Shown here piece after piece: positions 24,545 to 38,064 of a DNA stretch of 64,000 nucleotides (its first letter is position 1; the number at the start of each line of letters is the position of its first letter). A model generated the notes under the pieces. The model was not told the DNA's origin, searched no databases, and saw only the letters and a program-made list of their open reading frames with translations. Origin of the DNA: Petrolisthes cinctipes (Eukaryota; Arthropoda; Malacostraca; Decapoda; Porcellanidae); NCBI GenBank assembly GCA_033782935.1, contig JAWQEG010000491.1, positions 682,001 through 746,000 of the forward strand. The letters are read 5' to 3'. The position numbers and the translations under genes were made by a program.

Positions 24545-26214
24545 CGGGTGTTTTGAGCCTGAATTTGGGATATAAACGGGTGCAGAAGATGCATGCACAT
24601 ATCGAATTTGGACACTTAAAATATCGATTTTTAGCATGTTTTGAGCCTGTATCTGAGTAGGCATGTACAGATCGCTTCTGGGACCAAAAAATATCGAATT
24701 TTCGGGTGTTTGGAGCCTGAATTTGAGATATAAACGGGTACAGAAGATGCATCCACATATCGACTTTTGGGCATCTAAAAGATCGATTCTCAGTATGTTT
24801 TGGGCCTGTATATTAAAAATACTCTAACACGGAGTAAGCATGTACAGATCGCTTCTGGGACCCCAAAATATCGAGTTTTCGGGTGTTTTGGGCCTGAATT
24901 TGAGATATCGACTTTGGGCACCTAAAATATCGATTTTTAGCATGTTTTGGGCCTGAAATTTGAAAATATTCTAGCACTGAGTAGGCATGTACAGATCGCT
25001 TCTGGGACCTCAAAATATCGAATTTTCGGGTTTTTTGAGCCAGAATTTGAGATACAAACGGGTACAGAAGATACATGCACATATCGACTTTTGGGCAACT
25101 AAAATATCGATTTTGAGCATGTTTTGGTCTGTATCTTGAAAATATTCTAACTAGGAGTAGGCATGTACAGATCGCTTCTAGGACCCAAAAATACCGAATT
25201 TTCGGATGTTTTTGAGCCTGAATTTGAGATATAAACGGGTACAGAAGATGCATGCACATATCGACTTTGGACACTTAAAATATCGATTTTTAGTATGTTT
25301 TGAGCCTATATTTTGAAAACATTCTAGCACTGAGTAGGCATGTACAGATCGCTTCTGGGACCCAAAAATATCGAATTTTCGGGTGTTTTGAGGTTGAATT
25401 TGGGAAATAAACGGGTGCAGAAGATGCATACACATATTGACTTTTGACACCTAAAATATCGATTTTCAGCATGTTTCGGGCCTGTATCTGAGTAGGCATG
25501 TACAGATCGCTTCTGGGACCCCAAAATATCGAATTTTCGGGTGTTTGGAGCCTGAATTTGAGATATAAACGGGTATAGAAGATTCATGAACATATCGACT
25601 TTTGGGCACCTAAAATATCGATTTTCTGTATGTTATGGGCCTGTATTTTGAAAATACTCTAACACGGAGTAGACATGTACAGATCGCTTCTGGGACCCCA
25701 AAATAAGGAATTTTCGGTGTTTTGGGGATAAATTTGAGATATCGACTTTAGGCACCTAAAATATAGATTTTTAGCATGTTTTGGGCATATATTTTGAAAA
25801 TATTCTTGCACTGAGTAAGCATGTACAGATCGCTTCTGGGACTCCAAAATATCGAACTTTCTGGTGTTTTGAGCCTGAATTTGAGATATAAACGGGTACA
25901 GAAGATGCATGCACATATCGACTTTTAGGCACCTAAAATATCGATTTTAAGCATGTTTTGGGCCTGTATTTTGAAAATACTCTAACACGGAGTAGGCATG
26001 TACAGATCGCTTCTGGGAACCCAAAATATCGAATTTTTGGGTGTTTTGAGGATAAATTTGAGATATCGACTTTGGGCACCTAAAATATCGATTTTTAGCA
26101 TGTTTTGGGCCTGAATTTTGAAAATATTCTAGCACTGAGTAGGCATGTACAGATCGCTTCTGTGACCTCAAAAGATCGAATTTTCGGGTGTTTTGAGCCT
26201 GAATTTGAGATACA
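24545..26214. repeat. Long-range repeat, copy 2 (3514 bp offset)
   Basis: Second copy of the 21031-22700 block, in the same monomer order. Differences include TCGAGTTTTCGGG near 24870 where copy 1 has TCGAATTTTCGGG, and AATAAGGAATTTTC near 25702 where copy 1 has AATAACGAATTTTC. The last monomer with the 29 bp deletion in the window lies near 26060, inside this block. Confidence 0.88.
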
Positions 26215-27300
26215 AACGGGTACAGAAGATGCATGCACATATCGACTTTGGACACTTAAAATATCGATTTTTAGTATGTTTTGAGCCTATATTTTGAAAA
26301 CATTCTAGCACTGAGTAAGCATGTACAGATCGCTTCTGGGACCCAAAAATATCGAATTTTCGGGTGTTTTGAGCCTGAATTTGAGATATAAACGGGTACT
26401 GAAAATGCATGCACATATTGACTTTGGGCACCTAAAATATCGATTTTTAGCATGTTTTGGGCCTGTATTTTGAAAATACTCTAACACGGAGTAGGCATGT
26501 ACAGATCGCTTCTGGGACCCCAAAATATCGAATTTTCGGGTGTTTTGAGCCTGAATTTGGGATATAAACGGGTGCAGAAGATGCATGCACATATCGACTT
26601 TGGACACTTAAAATATCGATTTTAGCATGTTTTGAGCCTGTTACTGAGTAGGCATGTACAGATCGCATCAGGGACCCAAAAATATCGAATTTTCGGGTGT
26701 TTTGAGCCTGAATTTGAGATATAAACAGGTACTGAAGATGAATGCACATATAGACTTTTGGTCAACTAAAATATCGATTTTGAGCATGTTTTGGGTCTGT
26801 ATCTTGAAAACATTCTAACTAGGAGTTGGCATGTAAAGATCGCTTCTAGGACCCAAAAATAAAGAATTTTCGGGGGTTTTGAGCCTGAATTTGAGATATA
26901 AACGGGTGCAGAAGATGCATGCACATATCGACTTTGGACACTTAAATTATCGATTTTTAGCATGTTTTGAGCCTGTATTTTGAAAACATTCTAGCACTGA
27001 GTAGGCATGTTCAGATCGCTTCTGGGACTGAAAAATATCGAATTTTCGGGTGTTTTGTGTTTGAATTTGAGATATAAACGCGTGGAGAAGATGCATACAC
27101 ATATTGACTTTGGGCACCAAAAATATCGATTTTCAGCATGTTTTGGGCCTGTATCTGAGTAAGCATGTACAGATCGCTTCTGGGACCCCAAAATATCGAA
27201 TTTTCTGGTGTTTGGAGCCTGAATTTGGGAAATAGACGGGTACAGAAGATGCATGCACATATTGACTTTGGGCAGCTAAAATATCGATTTACATCATGTT
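26215..27300. repeat. Transition from left to right satellite domain
   Basis: Monomers change from mixed lengths to nearly uniform 176 bp. The last 158 bp units are at 26639 and 27150. To the right the half B start shifts from GGACCCCAAAATATCG, common on the left, to GGACCCAAAAATATCG. The ACTTTTTGCACC form of the B/A junction becomes frequent. No gene is present. Confidence 0.8.
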
Positions 27301-30300
27301 TTAGGCCTGTATTTTGAAAATATTCTAGCACTGAGTAGGCATGTACAAATCGCTTCTGGGACCCAAAAATATCGAATTTTCGGGGGTTTTGAGCCAGAAT
27401 TTGGGATATAACCGGGTACAGAGGACGCATGCACATATCGACTTTTTGCACCTAAAATATCGACTTAAAGCATGTTTTGGGTCTGTATTTTGAAAATACA
27501 TTAACACGGAGTAGGCATGTACAGATCGCTTCTGGGACACAAAAATATCGATTTTTTGGGTGTTTTGAGCCTGAATTTGAGATATAAACGGGTACAGAAG
27601 ATGCATGCACATATCGACTTTTCACACCTAAAATATCATTTTTGAGCATGTTTTAAGCCTGTATTTTAAAAACATTCTAGCACTGAGTAGGCATGGGCAG
27701 ATCGCTTAAGGGACCCAAAAATATCGATTTTTCGGAGTTTTGAGCCTGAATTTGAGATATAAACGGGTACAGAAGATAAATGCACATATCGACTTTTTGC
27801 ACTTAAAATATCGATTTTGAGCATGTTTTGGGTCTGTATCTCGAAAACATTCTAGGAAGTAGTAGGCATGTACAGATCGCTTCTGGGACCCAAAAATATC
27901 GAATTTTCTGGTGTTTTGAACCAGAATTAGGGATATACACGGGTACAGAAGATGCATACACATATTGACTTTGGGCACATAAAATATCGATTTTCAGCAT
28001 GATTTGGGCCTGTATTTTAAAAACACTCTAACACGGAGTATGCACGTACAGATCGATTCTGGGACCCAAAAATATTGAATTTTCGGGTGTTTTCAGCCTT
28101 AATTTGAGATATATACGGGTACAGAAGATGCATGCACATATCGACTTTGGGCACCTAAAATATCGATTTTTAGTATGTTTTGGGCCTGTATTATAAAAAT
28201 ACTCTAACATGGAGTAGACATGTACAGATCGCTTTTGGGACCCAAAAATATCGAATTTTCGGGTGTTTTGAGCCTGAATTTAAGATATAAACAGGTACAG
28301 AAGATGCATACACATATCGACTTTGGGCACCCAAAATATCGATTTTGAGCATATTTTGGGCCTGTATTTTTAAAATACTCTAACACGGAGTAGACACGTA
28401 GAGATCGCTTCTGGGACACAAAAATATCGAATTTTCGGAGTTTTGAGCCTGAATTTGAGATATAAACGATTACAGAAGATGCATGTACATATCGACTTTT
28501 TGCACCTAAAATATCGATTTTTAGCATGTTTTGGGTCTGTATCTTGAAAACTTTCTAGCAAGAAGTAGGCACGTACAGATTGCTTCTGGGACCCAAAAAT
28601 ATCGAATTTTCTGATGTTTTGAACCTGAATTTGGGATATAAACGGGTACAGAAGATGCATAAACATATTGACTTTGGGCAGCTAAAATATCGATTTTGAG
28701 CATATTTTAGGCCTGTATTTTGAAAATACTCTAACACGGAGTATGCATGTACAGATGGCTTTTGGGACCCAAAAATATCGAATATTCGGGTGTTTTGAGT
28801 CTGAATTTGAGATATAAACGGGTGCAGAAGATGCATGCATATATCGACTTTGGGCACCTAAAATATCGATTTTGAGCATGTTTTGGGCCTGCAATTTGAA
28901 AATACTCTAACATTGTGTAGACATGTACAGATCGCTTCTGGAACACAAAGATATCGATTTTTTGGGTGTTTTGAGCCTGAATTTGAGATATAAACAGGTA
29001 CAGAAGATGCATGCACATATCGACTTTGGCACCCAAAATATCGATTTTTAGTATGTTCTGAGCGTATAATTTGAAAATATTCTAGCACTGAGTAGGCATG
29101 TACAGATCGCTTCTGGGACCCAAAAATATCGAATTTTCGGGCGTTTTGAGCCAGAATTTGGGATATAACCGGGTACAGAGGATGCATGCACATATCGACT
29201 TTTTGCACCTAAAATATCGATTTAAAGCATGTTTTGGGTCTGTATCTTGAAAACATTCTAGCAAGGAGTAGGCATGTACAGGTCGCTTCTGGGACCCCAA
29301 AATATCGAATTTTCTGGTGTTTTGAACCTGAATTTGGGATATACAAGGGTACAGAAGATGCATACACATATCGAGTTTGGGCACCTAAAATATCGATTTT
29401 GAGCATGTTTTGGGCCTGTATTTTGAAAATACTATAGCACGGTCTAGACATGTACAGATCGCTTTTGGGACACAAAAATATCGATTTTTTGGGTGTTTTG
29501 AGCCTGAATTGGAGATATAAACGGGTACAGAAGATGCATGCACATATCGACTTTGGCACCCAAAATATCGATTTTTAGTATGTTTTCGGCGTATAATTTG
29601 AAAATATTCTAGCACTGAGTAGGCATGTACTGATCGATTCTGGGACCCAAAAATACCGAATTTTCTGGTGTTTTGAACCTGAATTTGGGATATAGACGGG
29701 TACAGAAGATGCATACACATATTGACTTTGGGCACCTAAAATATAGATTTTCAGTATGTTTTGGGCCTGTATTTTGAAAATACATTAACACGGAGTAGGC
29801 ATGTACAGATCGCTTATGGGACACAAAAATATCGATTTTTTGGGTGTTTTGAGCCTGAATTTGAGATATAAACGGGTTCAGAAGATGCATGCACATATCG
29901 ACTTTTTGCACCTAAAATATCGATTTTGAGCATGTTTTGGTTTTGTATCTTGAACAAATTCTAACACGGAGTAGGCATGTACAGATCACTTCTGGGACCC
30001 AAAAATATCGACTCTTCGGGTGTTTTGAGCCTGAATTTGAGATATAAACGGGTACAGAAGATGCATGCACATATCGACTTTGGGCACCTAAAATATCGAT
30101 TTTGAGCATGTTTTGGTCCTGTATTTTGAAAATACTCTAACACGGAGTATGCATGTACAGATCGCTTCTGGGACACAAAAATATCGATTTTTTCGGTTTT
30201 TTGAGCCTGAATTTGAGATATAAACGGTACGGAAGATGCATGCACATATCGACTTTTCACACCTAAAATATCGATTTTGAGCATGTTTTAAGCCTGTATT

Positions 30301-30810
30301 TTAAAAACATTCTAGCACTGACTAGGTATGTGCAGATCGCTTAAGGAACCCAAAAATATCGAATTTTCTGGTGTTTTGAACCAGAATTAGGGATATACAC
30401 GGGTACAGAAGATGCATACACATATTGACTTTGGGCACATAAAATATCGATTTTCAGCATGTTTTTGGCCTGTATTTTAAAAACACTCTAACACGGAGTA
30501 CGCACGTACAGATCGCTTCTGGGACCCAAAAACAATGAATTTTAGGGTGTTTTGAGCCTGAATTTGTGATATAAACGGGTACAGAAGATGCATGCACATA
30601 TCGACTTTGGGCACCAAAAATATCGATTTTGAGCATGTTTTGGGCCTGAATTTTTAAAATACTCTAACACTGAGTAGACATGTACAGATCGCTTCTGGGA
30701 CCCAAATAAATCGAATTTTCGGGTGTTCTGAGCCAGAATTTGAGATATAAACGGGTACAGAAGATGCATGCACATATCGACTTTTTGCACCTAAAATATC
30801 GATTTTGAGC
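27301..30810. repeat. Right-domain 176 bp monomers, no clear local HOR
   Basis: About 20 full-length monomers with small indels of 1-4 bp. Recurrent variants are GACACAAAAATATCG with GATTTTTTGGG in half B, ACTTTTTGCACCTAAAAT at the B/A junction, and CTAGCAAGGAGTAGG in half A. No shortened monomer and no gene are seen. Confidence 0.9.
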
Positions 30811-31690
30811 ATGTTTTGCGTCTGTATCATGAAAATTTTCTAGCAAGAAGTAGGCATGTACAGATTGCTTCTGGGACTCAAAAATATCCAATTTTCGAGT
30901 GTTTTGAACCTGAATTTGGGATATAGACGGGTACAGAAGATGCATACACATATTGACTTTGGGCAGCTAAAATATCGATTTACAGCATGTTTTAGGCCTG
31001 TATTTTAAAAATACTCTAACACGGAGTATGCATGTACAGATGGCTTTTGGGACCCAAAAATATCGAATATTCGGGTGTTTTGAGTCTGAATTTGAGATAT
31101 AAACGGGTACAGAAGATGCATGCACATATCGACTTTGGGGACCCAAAATATCGATTTTGAGCATGTTTTCAGCCTGTATTTTTAAAATACACTAACACGG
31201 AGTAGACACGTACAGATCGCTTCTGGGACCCAAATAAATCGAATTTTCGGTTGTTCTGAGCCTAAATTTGAGATATGAACAGGTACAGAAGATACATGCA
31301 CATATCGACTTCAGGCACCTAAAATATCGATTTTGAGGCTGTTTTGGGCCTGTATTTTGAAAATACTCCAACACGGTGTAGACATGTACAGATCGCTTCT
31401 GGGACACAAAAATATCGATTTTTTGGGAGTTTTGAGCCTGAATTTGAGATATAAACGGGTACAGAAGATGCATGCACATATCGACTTTGGGCACCCAAAA
31501 TATCGATTTTTAGTATGTTTTGGGCGTATAATTTGAAAATATTCTAGCACTGAGTAGGCACGTACAGATCGCTTCTGGGACCCAAAAATATCGAATTTTC
31601 GGGTGTTTTTAGCCAGACATTGGGATATAACCGGGTACAGAGGATGCATGCACATATCGACTTTTTGCACCTAAAATATCGATTTTGAGC
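30811..31690. repeat. 880 bp HOR (5 monomers), copy 1
   Basis: The copy starts at ATGTTTTGCGTCTGTATCAT. The corresponding ATGTTTTGGGTCTGTATCAT begins at 31691 and 32571, giving exactly 880 bp, five times 176. Markers are TATCATGAAA in half A, GGGACTCAAAAATATC, ATGGCTTTTGGG and CCCAAATAAATCG. Copy 1 differs from copies 2 and 3 at several sites, such as GAAAATTTTC where they have GAAATCTTTC. Confidence 0.93.
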
Positions 31691-32570
31691 ATGTTTTGGG
31701 TCTGTATCATGAAATCTTTCTAGCAAGAAGTAGGCATGTACAGATTGCTTCTGGGACTCAAAAATATCGAATATTCGAGTGTTTTGAACCTGAATTTGGG
31801 ATATAGACGGGTACAGAAGATGCATACACATATTGACTTTGGGCAGCTAAAATATCGATTTACAGCATGTTTTAGGCCTGTATTTTGAAAATACTCTAAA
31901 ACGGAGTATGCATGTACAGATGGCTTTTGGGACCCAAAAATATCGAATATTCGGGTGTTTTGAGTCTGAATTTGAGATATAAACGGGTACAGAAGATGCA
32001 TGCACATATCGACTTTGGGGACCCAAAATATCGATTTTGAGCATGTTTTCAGCCTGTATTTTTAAAATACACTAACACGGAGTAGACACGTACAGATCGC
32101 TTCTGGGACCCAAATAAATCGAATTTTCGGTTGTTCTGAGCCTAAATTTGAGATATGAACAGGTACAGAAGATACATGCACATATCGACTTCGGGCACCT
32201 AAAATATCGATTTTGAGGCTGTTTTGGGCCTGTATTTTGAAAATACACCAACACGGTGTAGACATGTACAGATCGCTTCTGGGACACAAAAATATCGATT
32301 TTTTGGGAGTTTTGAGCCTGAATTTGAGATATAAACGGGTACAGAAGATGCATGCACATATCGACTTTGGGCACCCAAAATATCGATTTTTAGTATGTTT
32401 TGGGCGTATAATTTGAAAATATTCTAGCACTGAGTAGGCACGTACAGATCGCTTCTGGGACCCAAAAATATCGAATTTTCGGGTGTTTTTAGCCAGACAT
32501 TGGGATATAACCGGGTACAGAGGATGCATGCACATATCGACTTTTTGCACCTAAAATATCGATTTTGAGC
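31691..32570. repeat. 880 bp HOR, copy 2
   Basis: Exactly 880 bp with the same five monomers. Reading it against copy 3, I found three substitutions: TACAGCATG against TAAAGCATG (31861), AATACACCAAC against AATACTCCAAC (near 32246), and CCAGACATTGG against CCAGAAATTGG (near 32498). That is about 99.7% identity. Confidence 0.95.
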
Positions 32571-33450
32571 ATGTTTTGGGTCTGTATCATGAAATCTTTC
32601 TAGCAAGAAGTAGGCATGTACAGATTGCTTCTGGGACTCAAAAATATCGAATATTCGAGTGTTTTGAACCTGAATTTGGGATATAGACGGGTACAGAAGA
32701 TGCATACACATATTGACTTTGGGCAGCTAAAATATCGATTTAAAGCATGTTTTAGGCCTGTATTTTGAAAATACTCTAAAACGGAGTATGCATGTACAGA
32801 TGGCTTTTGGGACCCAAAAATATCGAATATTCGGGTGTTTTGAGTCTGAATTTGAGATATAAACGGGTACAGAAGATGCATGCACATATCGACTTTGGGG
32901 ACCCAAAATATCGATTTTGAGCATGTTTTCAGCCTGTATTTTTAAAATACACTAACACGGAGTAGACACGTACAGATCGCTTCTGGGACCCAAATAAATC
33001 GAATTTTCGGTTGTTCTGAGCCTAAATTTGAGATATGAACAGGTACAGAAGATACATGCACATATCGACTTCGGGCACCTAAAATATCGATTTTGAGGCT
33101 GTTTTGGGCCTGTATTTTGAAAATACTCCAACACGGTGTAGACATGTACAGATCGCTTCTGGGACACAAAAATATCGATTTTTTGGGAGTTTTGAGCCTG
33201 AATTTGAGATATAAACGGGTACAGAAGATGCATGCACATATCGACTTTGGGCACCCAAAATATCGATTTTTAGTATGTTTTGGGCGTATAATTTGAAAAT
33301 ATTCTAGCACTGAGTAGGCACGTACAGATCGCTTCTGGGACCCAAAAATATCGAATTTTCGGGTGTTTTTAGCCAGAAATTGGGATATAACCGGGTACAG
33401 AGGATGCATGCACATATCGACTTTTTGCACCTAAAATATCGATTTTGAGC
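32571..33450. repeat. 880 bp HOR, copy 3
   Basis: The third copy of the pentamer. At 33451 the sequence becomes TCTGTATCTTAAACAAATTC instead of the TATCATGAAATC expected for a fourth copy, so the HOR ends here. Confidence 0.95.
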
Positions 33451-36129
33451 ATGTTTTGGGTCTGTATCTTAAACAAATTCTAGCAAGAAGTAGGCATGTA
33501 CAGATCGCTTCTGGGACCCAAAATTATCGAATTTTCTTGTGTTTTGAACCTGAATTTTGGATATAGACGGATACAGAAGATGCATGCACATATCGACTTT
33601 TGGCACCTAAAATATCGATTTTGAGCATGTTTTGGGCCTGTATTTTGAAAAAAACTATAACACGGTGTAGACATGTACAGATCGCTTCTGGGACACAAAA
33701 ATATCGATTTTTTAGGTGTTTTGAGCCTGAATTTGAGATATAAACGGGTACAGAAGATGCATGCACATATCGACTTTGGCACCCAAAATGTCGATTTTTA
33801 GTATGTTTTGGGCGTAAAATTTGAAAATATTCTAGCACTGAGTAGGCATGTACAGATCGCTTCTGGGACCCAAAAATATCGAATTTTCGGGGGTTTTGAG
33901 CCAGAATTTAGGATATAACCGGGTACAGAGGATGCATGCACATATCGACTTTTTGCACCTAAAATATAGATTTTCAGCATGTTTTGGGCCTGTATTTTGA
34001 AAATACTCTAACACGGAGTATGCATGTACAGATCGCTTCTGGGACCAAAAAATATCAATTTTTGGGTGTTTTGAGCCTGAATTTGAGATATAAACGGGTT
34101 CAGAAGATGCATGCACATATCGACTTTTGATACCTAAAATATCGATTTTTAGCATGTTTTGAGCCTGTATTTTAAAAACATTCTAGTACTGAGTAGCCAT
34201 GTTCAGATTGCTTAAGGGACCCAAAAAAATCGAATTTTCGGGGTTTTGAGCCTGAATATGAGATATAAACGGGTACAGAAGATGCATGCACATATCGACT
34301 TTTTGCACTTAAAATATCGATTTTGATCATGTTTTGGGTCTGTATCTTGAAAATATTCTAGCAAGGAGTAGGCATGTACAGATCGCTTCTGGAACCCCAA
34401 AAAATCGAATTTTCTGGTGTTTTGAACCTGAATTAGGGATATACACGTGTACAGAAGATGCATACACATTTTGACTTTGGGCACATAAAATATCGATTTT
34501 GAGCATGTTTTGGGCCTGTATTTTTAAAAACACTCTAACACGGAGTGTGCACGTACAGATCGCTTCTGGGACACAAAAATATCGAATTTTCGGGTGTTTT
34601 GAGCCTGAATTTGAGATATAAACGGATACAGAAGATGCATGCACATATCAACTTTGGGCACCTAAAATATTGATTTTTAGCATGTTTTAAGCCTGTATTT
34701 TAAAAACATTCTAGCACTGAGTATGCATGTGCAGATTGCTTAAGGGACCCAAAAATATTGAATTTTCGGAGTTTTGAGCCTGAATTTGAGATATCAACGG
34801 GTACAGAAGATGCATGCACATATCGACTTTTTGCACTTAAAATATCGATTTTCAGCATGTTTTGGGTCTGTATCTTGAAAACATTCTAGCAAGGAGTAGG
34901 CATGTACAGATCGCTTCTGTGACCCAAAAATATCGAATTTTCTGGTGTTTTGAACCTGAATTTGAGATATAAACCGGTACAGAAAATGTATGCACATATC
35001 GACTTTTTGCACTTAAAATATCGATTTTGAGCATGTTTTGGGCCTGTATTTTAAAAACACTCTAACACGGAGTATGCACGTACAGATCACTTCTGGGACC
35101 CAAAAATATTGAATTTTAGGGTGTTTTGAGCTTGAATTTGAGATATAAACGGGTACAGAAGATGCATGCACATATCGACTTTTTGCACTTAAAATATCGA
35201 TTTTGAGCATGTTTTGGGTCTGTATCTTGAAAATACTCAAACACGGTGTAGACATGTTCAGATCGCTTCTGGGACCCAAAAATATCGAATTTTCGGGGGC
35301 TTTGAGCCAGAATTTGGGATATAACCGGGTACAGAGGATGCATGCACATATTGACTATGGGCACCTAAAATATAGATTTTTAGCATGTTTTGGGCCTGTA
35401 TTTTGAAAATACTTTAACACGGAGTAGGCATGTACAGATCGCTTCTGGGACCCAAAAATATCGAATTTTCTTGTGTTTTGAGCCTGAATTTGAGATATAA
35501 ACGGATACAGAAGATGCATAAACATATCGACTTTGGGCACCTAAAATATCGATTTTGAGCATGTTTTGGGCCTGTATTTTGAAAATACTCTAACATGGAG
35601 TAGGCATGTACAGATCGCTTCTGGGACACAAAAATATCGATTTTTTGAGTGTTTTGAGCCTGAATTTGAGATATAAACGGGTACAGAAGATGCATGCACA
35701 TATCGACTTTGGACACCTAAAATATCGGTTTTTAGCATGTTTTGAGCCTACATTTCGAAAACATTCTAGCACTGAGTATGCATGTACAGATCGCTTAACG
35801 AACCCAAAAATATGGAATTTTCGGGTGTTTTGAGCTTGAATTTGAGATATATACGTGTACAGAAAATGCATGCACATATCGACTTTTTGCACTTAAAATA
35901 TCGATTTTGAGCATGTTTTGGGTCTGTATCTTGAAAATACTCAAACACGGTGTAGACATGTTCAGATCGCTTCTGGGACCCAAAAATATCGAATTTTCGG
36001 GGGTTTTGAGCCAGAATTTGGGATATAACCGGGTACAGAGGATGCATGCACATATTGACTATGGGCACCTAAAATATAGATTTTTAGCATGTTTTGGGCC
36101 TGTATTTTGAAAATACTTTAACACGGAGT
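33451..36129. repeat. Right-domain monomers with a local 704 bp offset repeat
   Basis: Full-length monomers. Within the region, 35163-35451 recurs at 35867-36155, an offset of 704 bp (four monomers). The shared block includes ACTCAAACACGGTGTAGACA, ATGTTCAGATCG and ACTATGGGCACC. The CTTAACGAACCC half A end near 35791 belongs to a subtype seen again near 37380, 42834, 44949 and 46180. No gene is present. Confidence 0.88.
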
Positions 36130-37300
36130 AGGCATGTACAGATCGCTTCTGGGACACAAAAATATCGATTTTTTGGGTGTTTTGAGCATGAATTTGAGAT
36201 ATAAACGGGTACAGAAGATGCATGCACATATCGACTTTGACCCCCAAAATATCGATTTTTAGTTTCTTTTGGGCGTATAATTTGAAAATATTCTAGCACT
36301 GAGTAAGCATGTAAAGATCGCTTCTGGGACCCAAAAATATCGAATTTTCGGGGGTTTTTGAGCCAGAATTTGGGATATAACCGGGTACAGAGGATGCATG
36401 CACATATCGACTTTTTGCACCTAAAATATCGATTTTGAGCATGTTTTGGGTCTGTATCTTGAAAACATTCTAGCAAGGAGTAGGCATGTACAGATCGCTT
36501 CTGGGACACAAAAATACCGAATTTTCTGGTGTTTTGAACCTGAATTTGGGATATACACGGGTACAGAAGATGCATACACATATTGACTTTGGGCACCTAA
36601 AATATAGATTTTCAGCATGTTTTGAGCCTGTATTTTGAAAATACTTTAACACGGAGAAGGCATGTACAGATCGCTTCTGGGACCCAAAAATATCGAATTT
36701 TCGGGTGTTTTGAGCCTGAATTTGAGATATAAACGGGTACAGAAGATGCATGCACATTTCGACTTTTTGCACCTAAAATATCGATTTTGAGCATGTTTTG
36801 GGACTGTATCTTGAAAACATTCTAGCAAGAAGTAGCCATGTACAGATTGCTTCTGGGACCCAAAAATATCGAATTTTCGAATGTTTTGAACCTGAATTTG
36901 GGATATAGACGGGTACAGAAGATGCATACACATATTGACTTTGGGCAGCTAAAATATCGATTTTCAGCATGTTTTAGGCTTGTATTTTGAAAATACTCTG
37001 ACACGGAGTATGCATGTACAGATGGCTTTTGGGACCCAAAAATATCGAATATTCGGGTGTTTTGAGTCTGAATTTGAGATATAAACGGGTACAGAAGATG
37101 CATGCACATATCGACTTTAGGCACCCAATATATCGATTTTGAGCATATTTTGGGGCTGTATTTTTAAAATACTCTAACACGGAGTAGACACGTACAGATC
37201 GCTTCTGGGACACAAAAATATCGAATTTTTGAGTGTTTTGAGCCTGAATTTGAGATATAAACGGGTACAGAAGATGCATGCACATATCGACTTTGGACAC
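36130..37300. repeat. 1.2 kb block, copy 1 (1935 bp offset)
   Basis: Corresponds to about 38065-39235 at an offset of 1935 bp, eleven monomers less one base. Markers are TTTTTAGTTTCTTTTGGGCG near 36257, GTAAGCATGTAAAGATCG, TTTAACACGGAGAAGGCATG and TTCGAATGTTTTGAACC near 36877. Copies diverge beyond 37300. Confidence 0.88.
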
Positions 37301-38064
37301 CTAAAATATTGGTTTTTAGCATGTTTTGAGCCTACATTTTGAAAACATTCTAGCACTGAGTATGCATGTACAGATCGCTTAACGAACCCAAAAATATGGA
37401 ATTTTCGGGTGTTTTGAGCTTGAATTTGAGATATAAACGGGTACAGAAGATGCATACACATATCGACTTTTTGCACCTAAAATATCGATTTTGATCATTT
37501 TTTGGGTCTGTATCTTGAAAAAATTCTAGCAAGGAGTAGGCATGTACAGATCGCTCCTGGGACCCAAAAATATCGAATTTTCGGGAGTTTTGATTATGAA
37601 TTTGAGATATAAACGGGTACAGAAGATGCATGCACATATCGACTTTTTGCACTTAAAATATCGATTTTGAGCAAGTTTTTGGTTTGTATCTTGAAAACAT
37701 TCTAGCAAGGAGTAGCCATGTACAGATCGCTTCTGGGACCCAAAAATATCGAATTTTCTGGTGTTTTGAACCAGAATTAGGGATATACACGGGTGCAGAA
37801 GATGCATACACATATTGACTTTGGGCACATAAAATATCGATTTTCAGCATGTTTTGGGCCTGTAATTTAAAAACACTCTAACACGGACTATGCACGTACA
37901 GATCGCTTCTGGGACCCAAAAACATTGAATTTTCGGGTGTTTTGAGCCTGAATTTGAGATATAAACGGGTTCAAAAGATAAATGCACATATCGACTTTGG
38001 GCACCTAAAATATCGATTTTGAGCATCTTTTGGGTCTGTATTTTGAAAATACTCAAACACGGTG
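37301..38064. repeat. Right-domain monomers between the 1935 bp offset copies
   Basis: Full-length monomers. The GGGTTCAAAAGATAAATGC half B near 37968 marks a block that recurs near 40260 and 41307. No gene is present. Confidence 0.85.
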
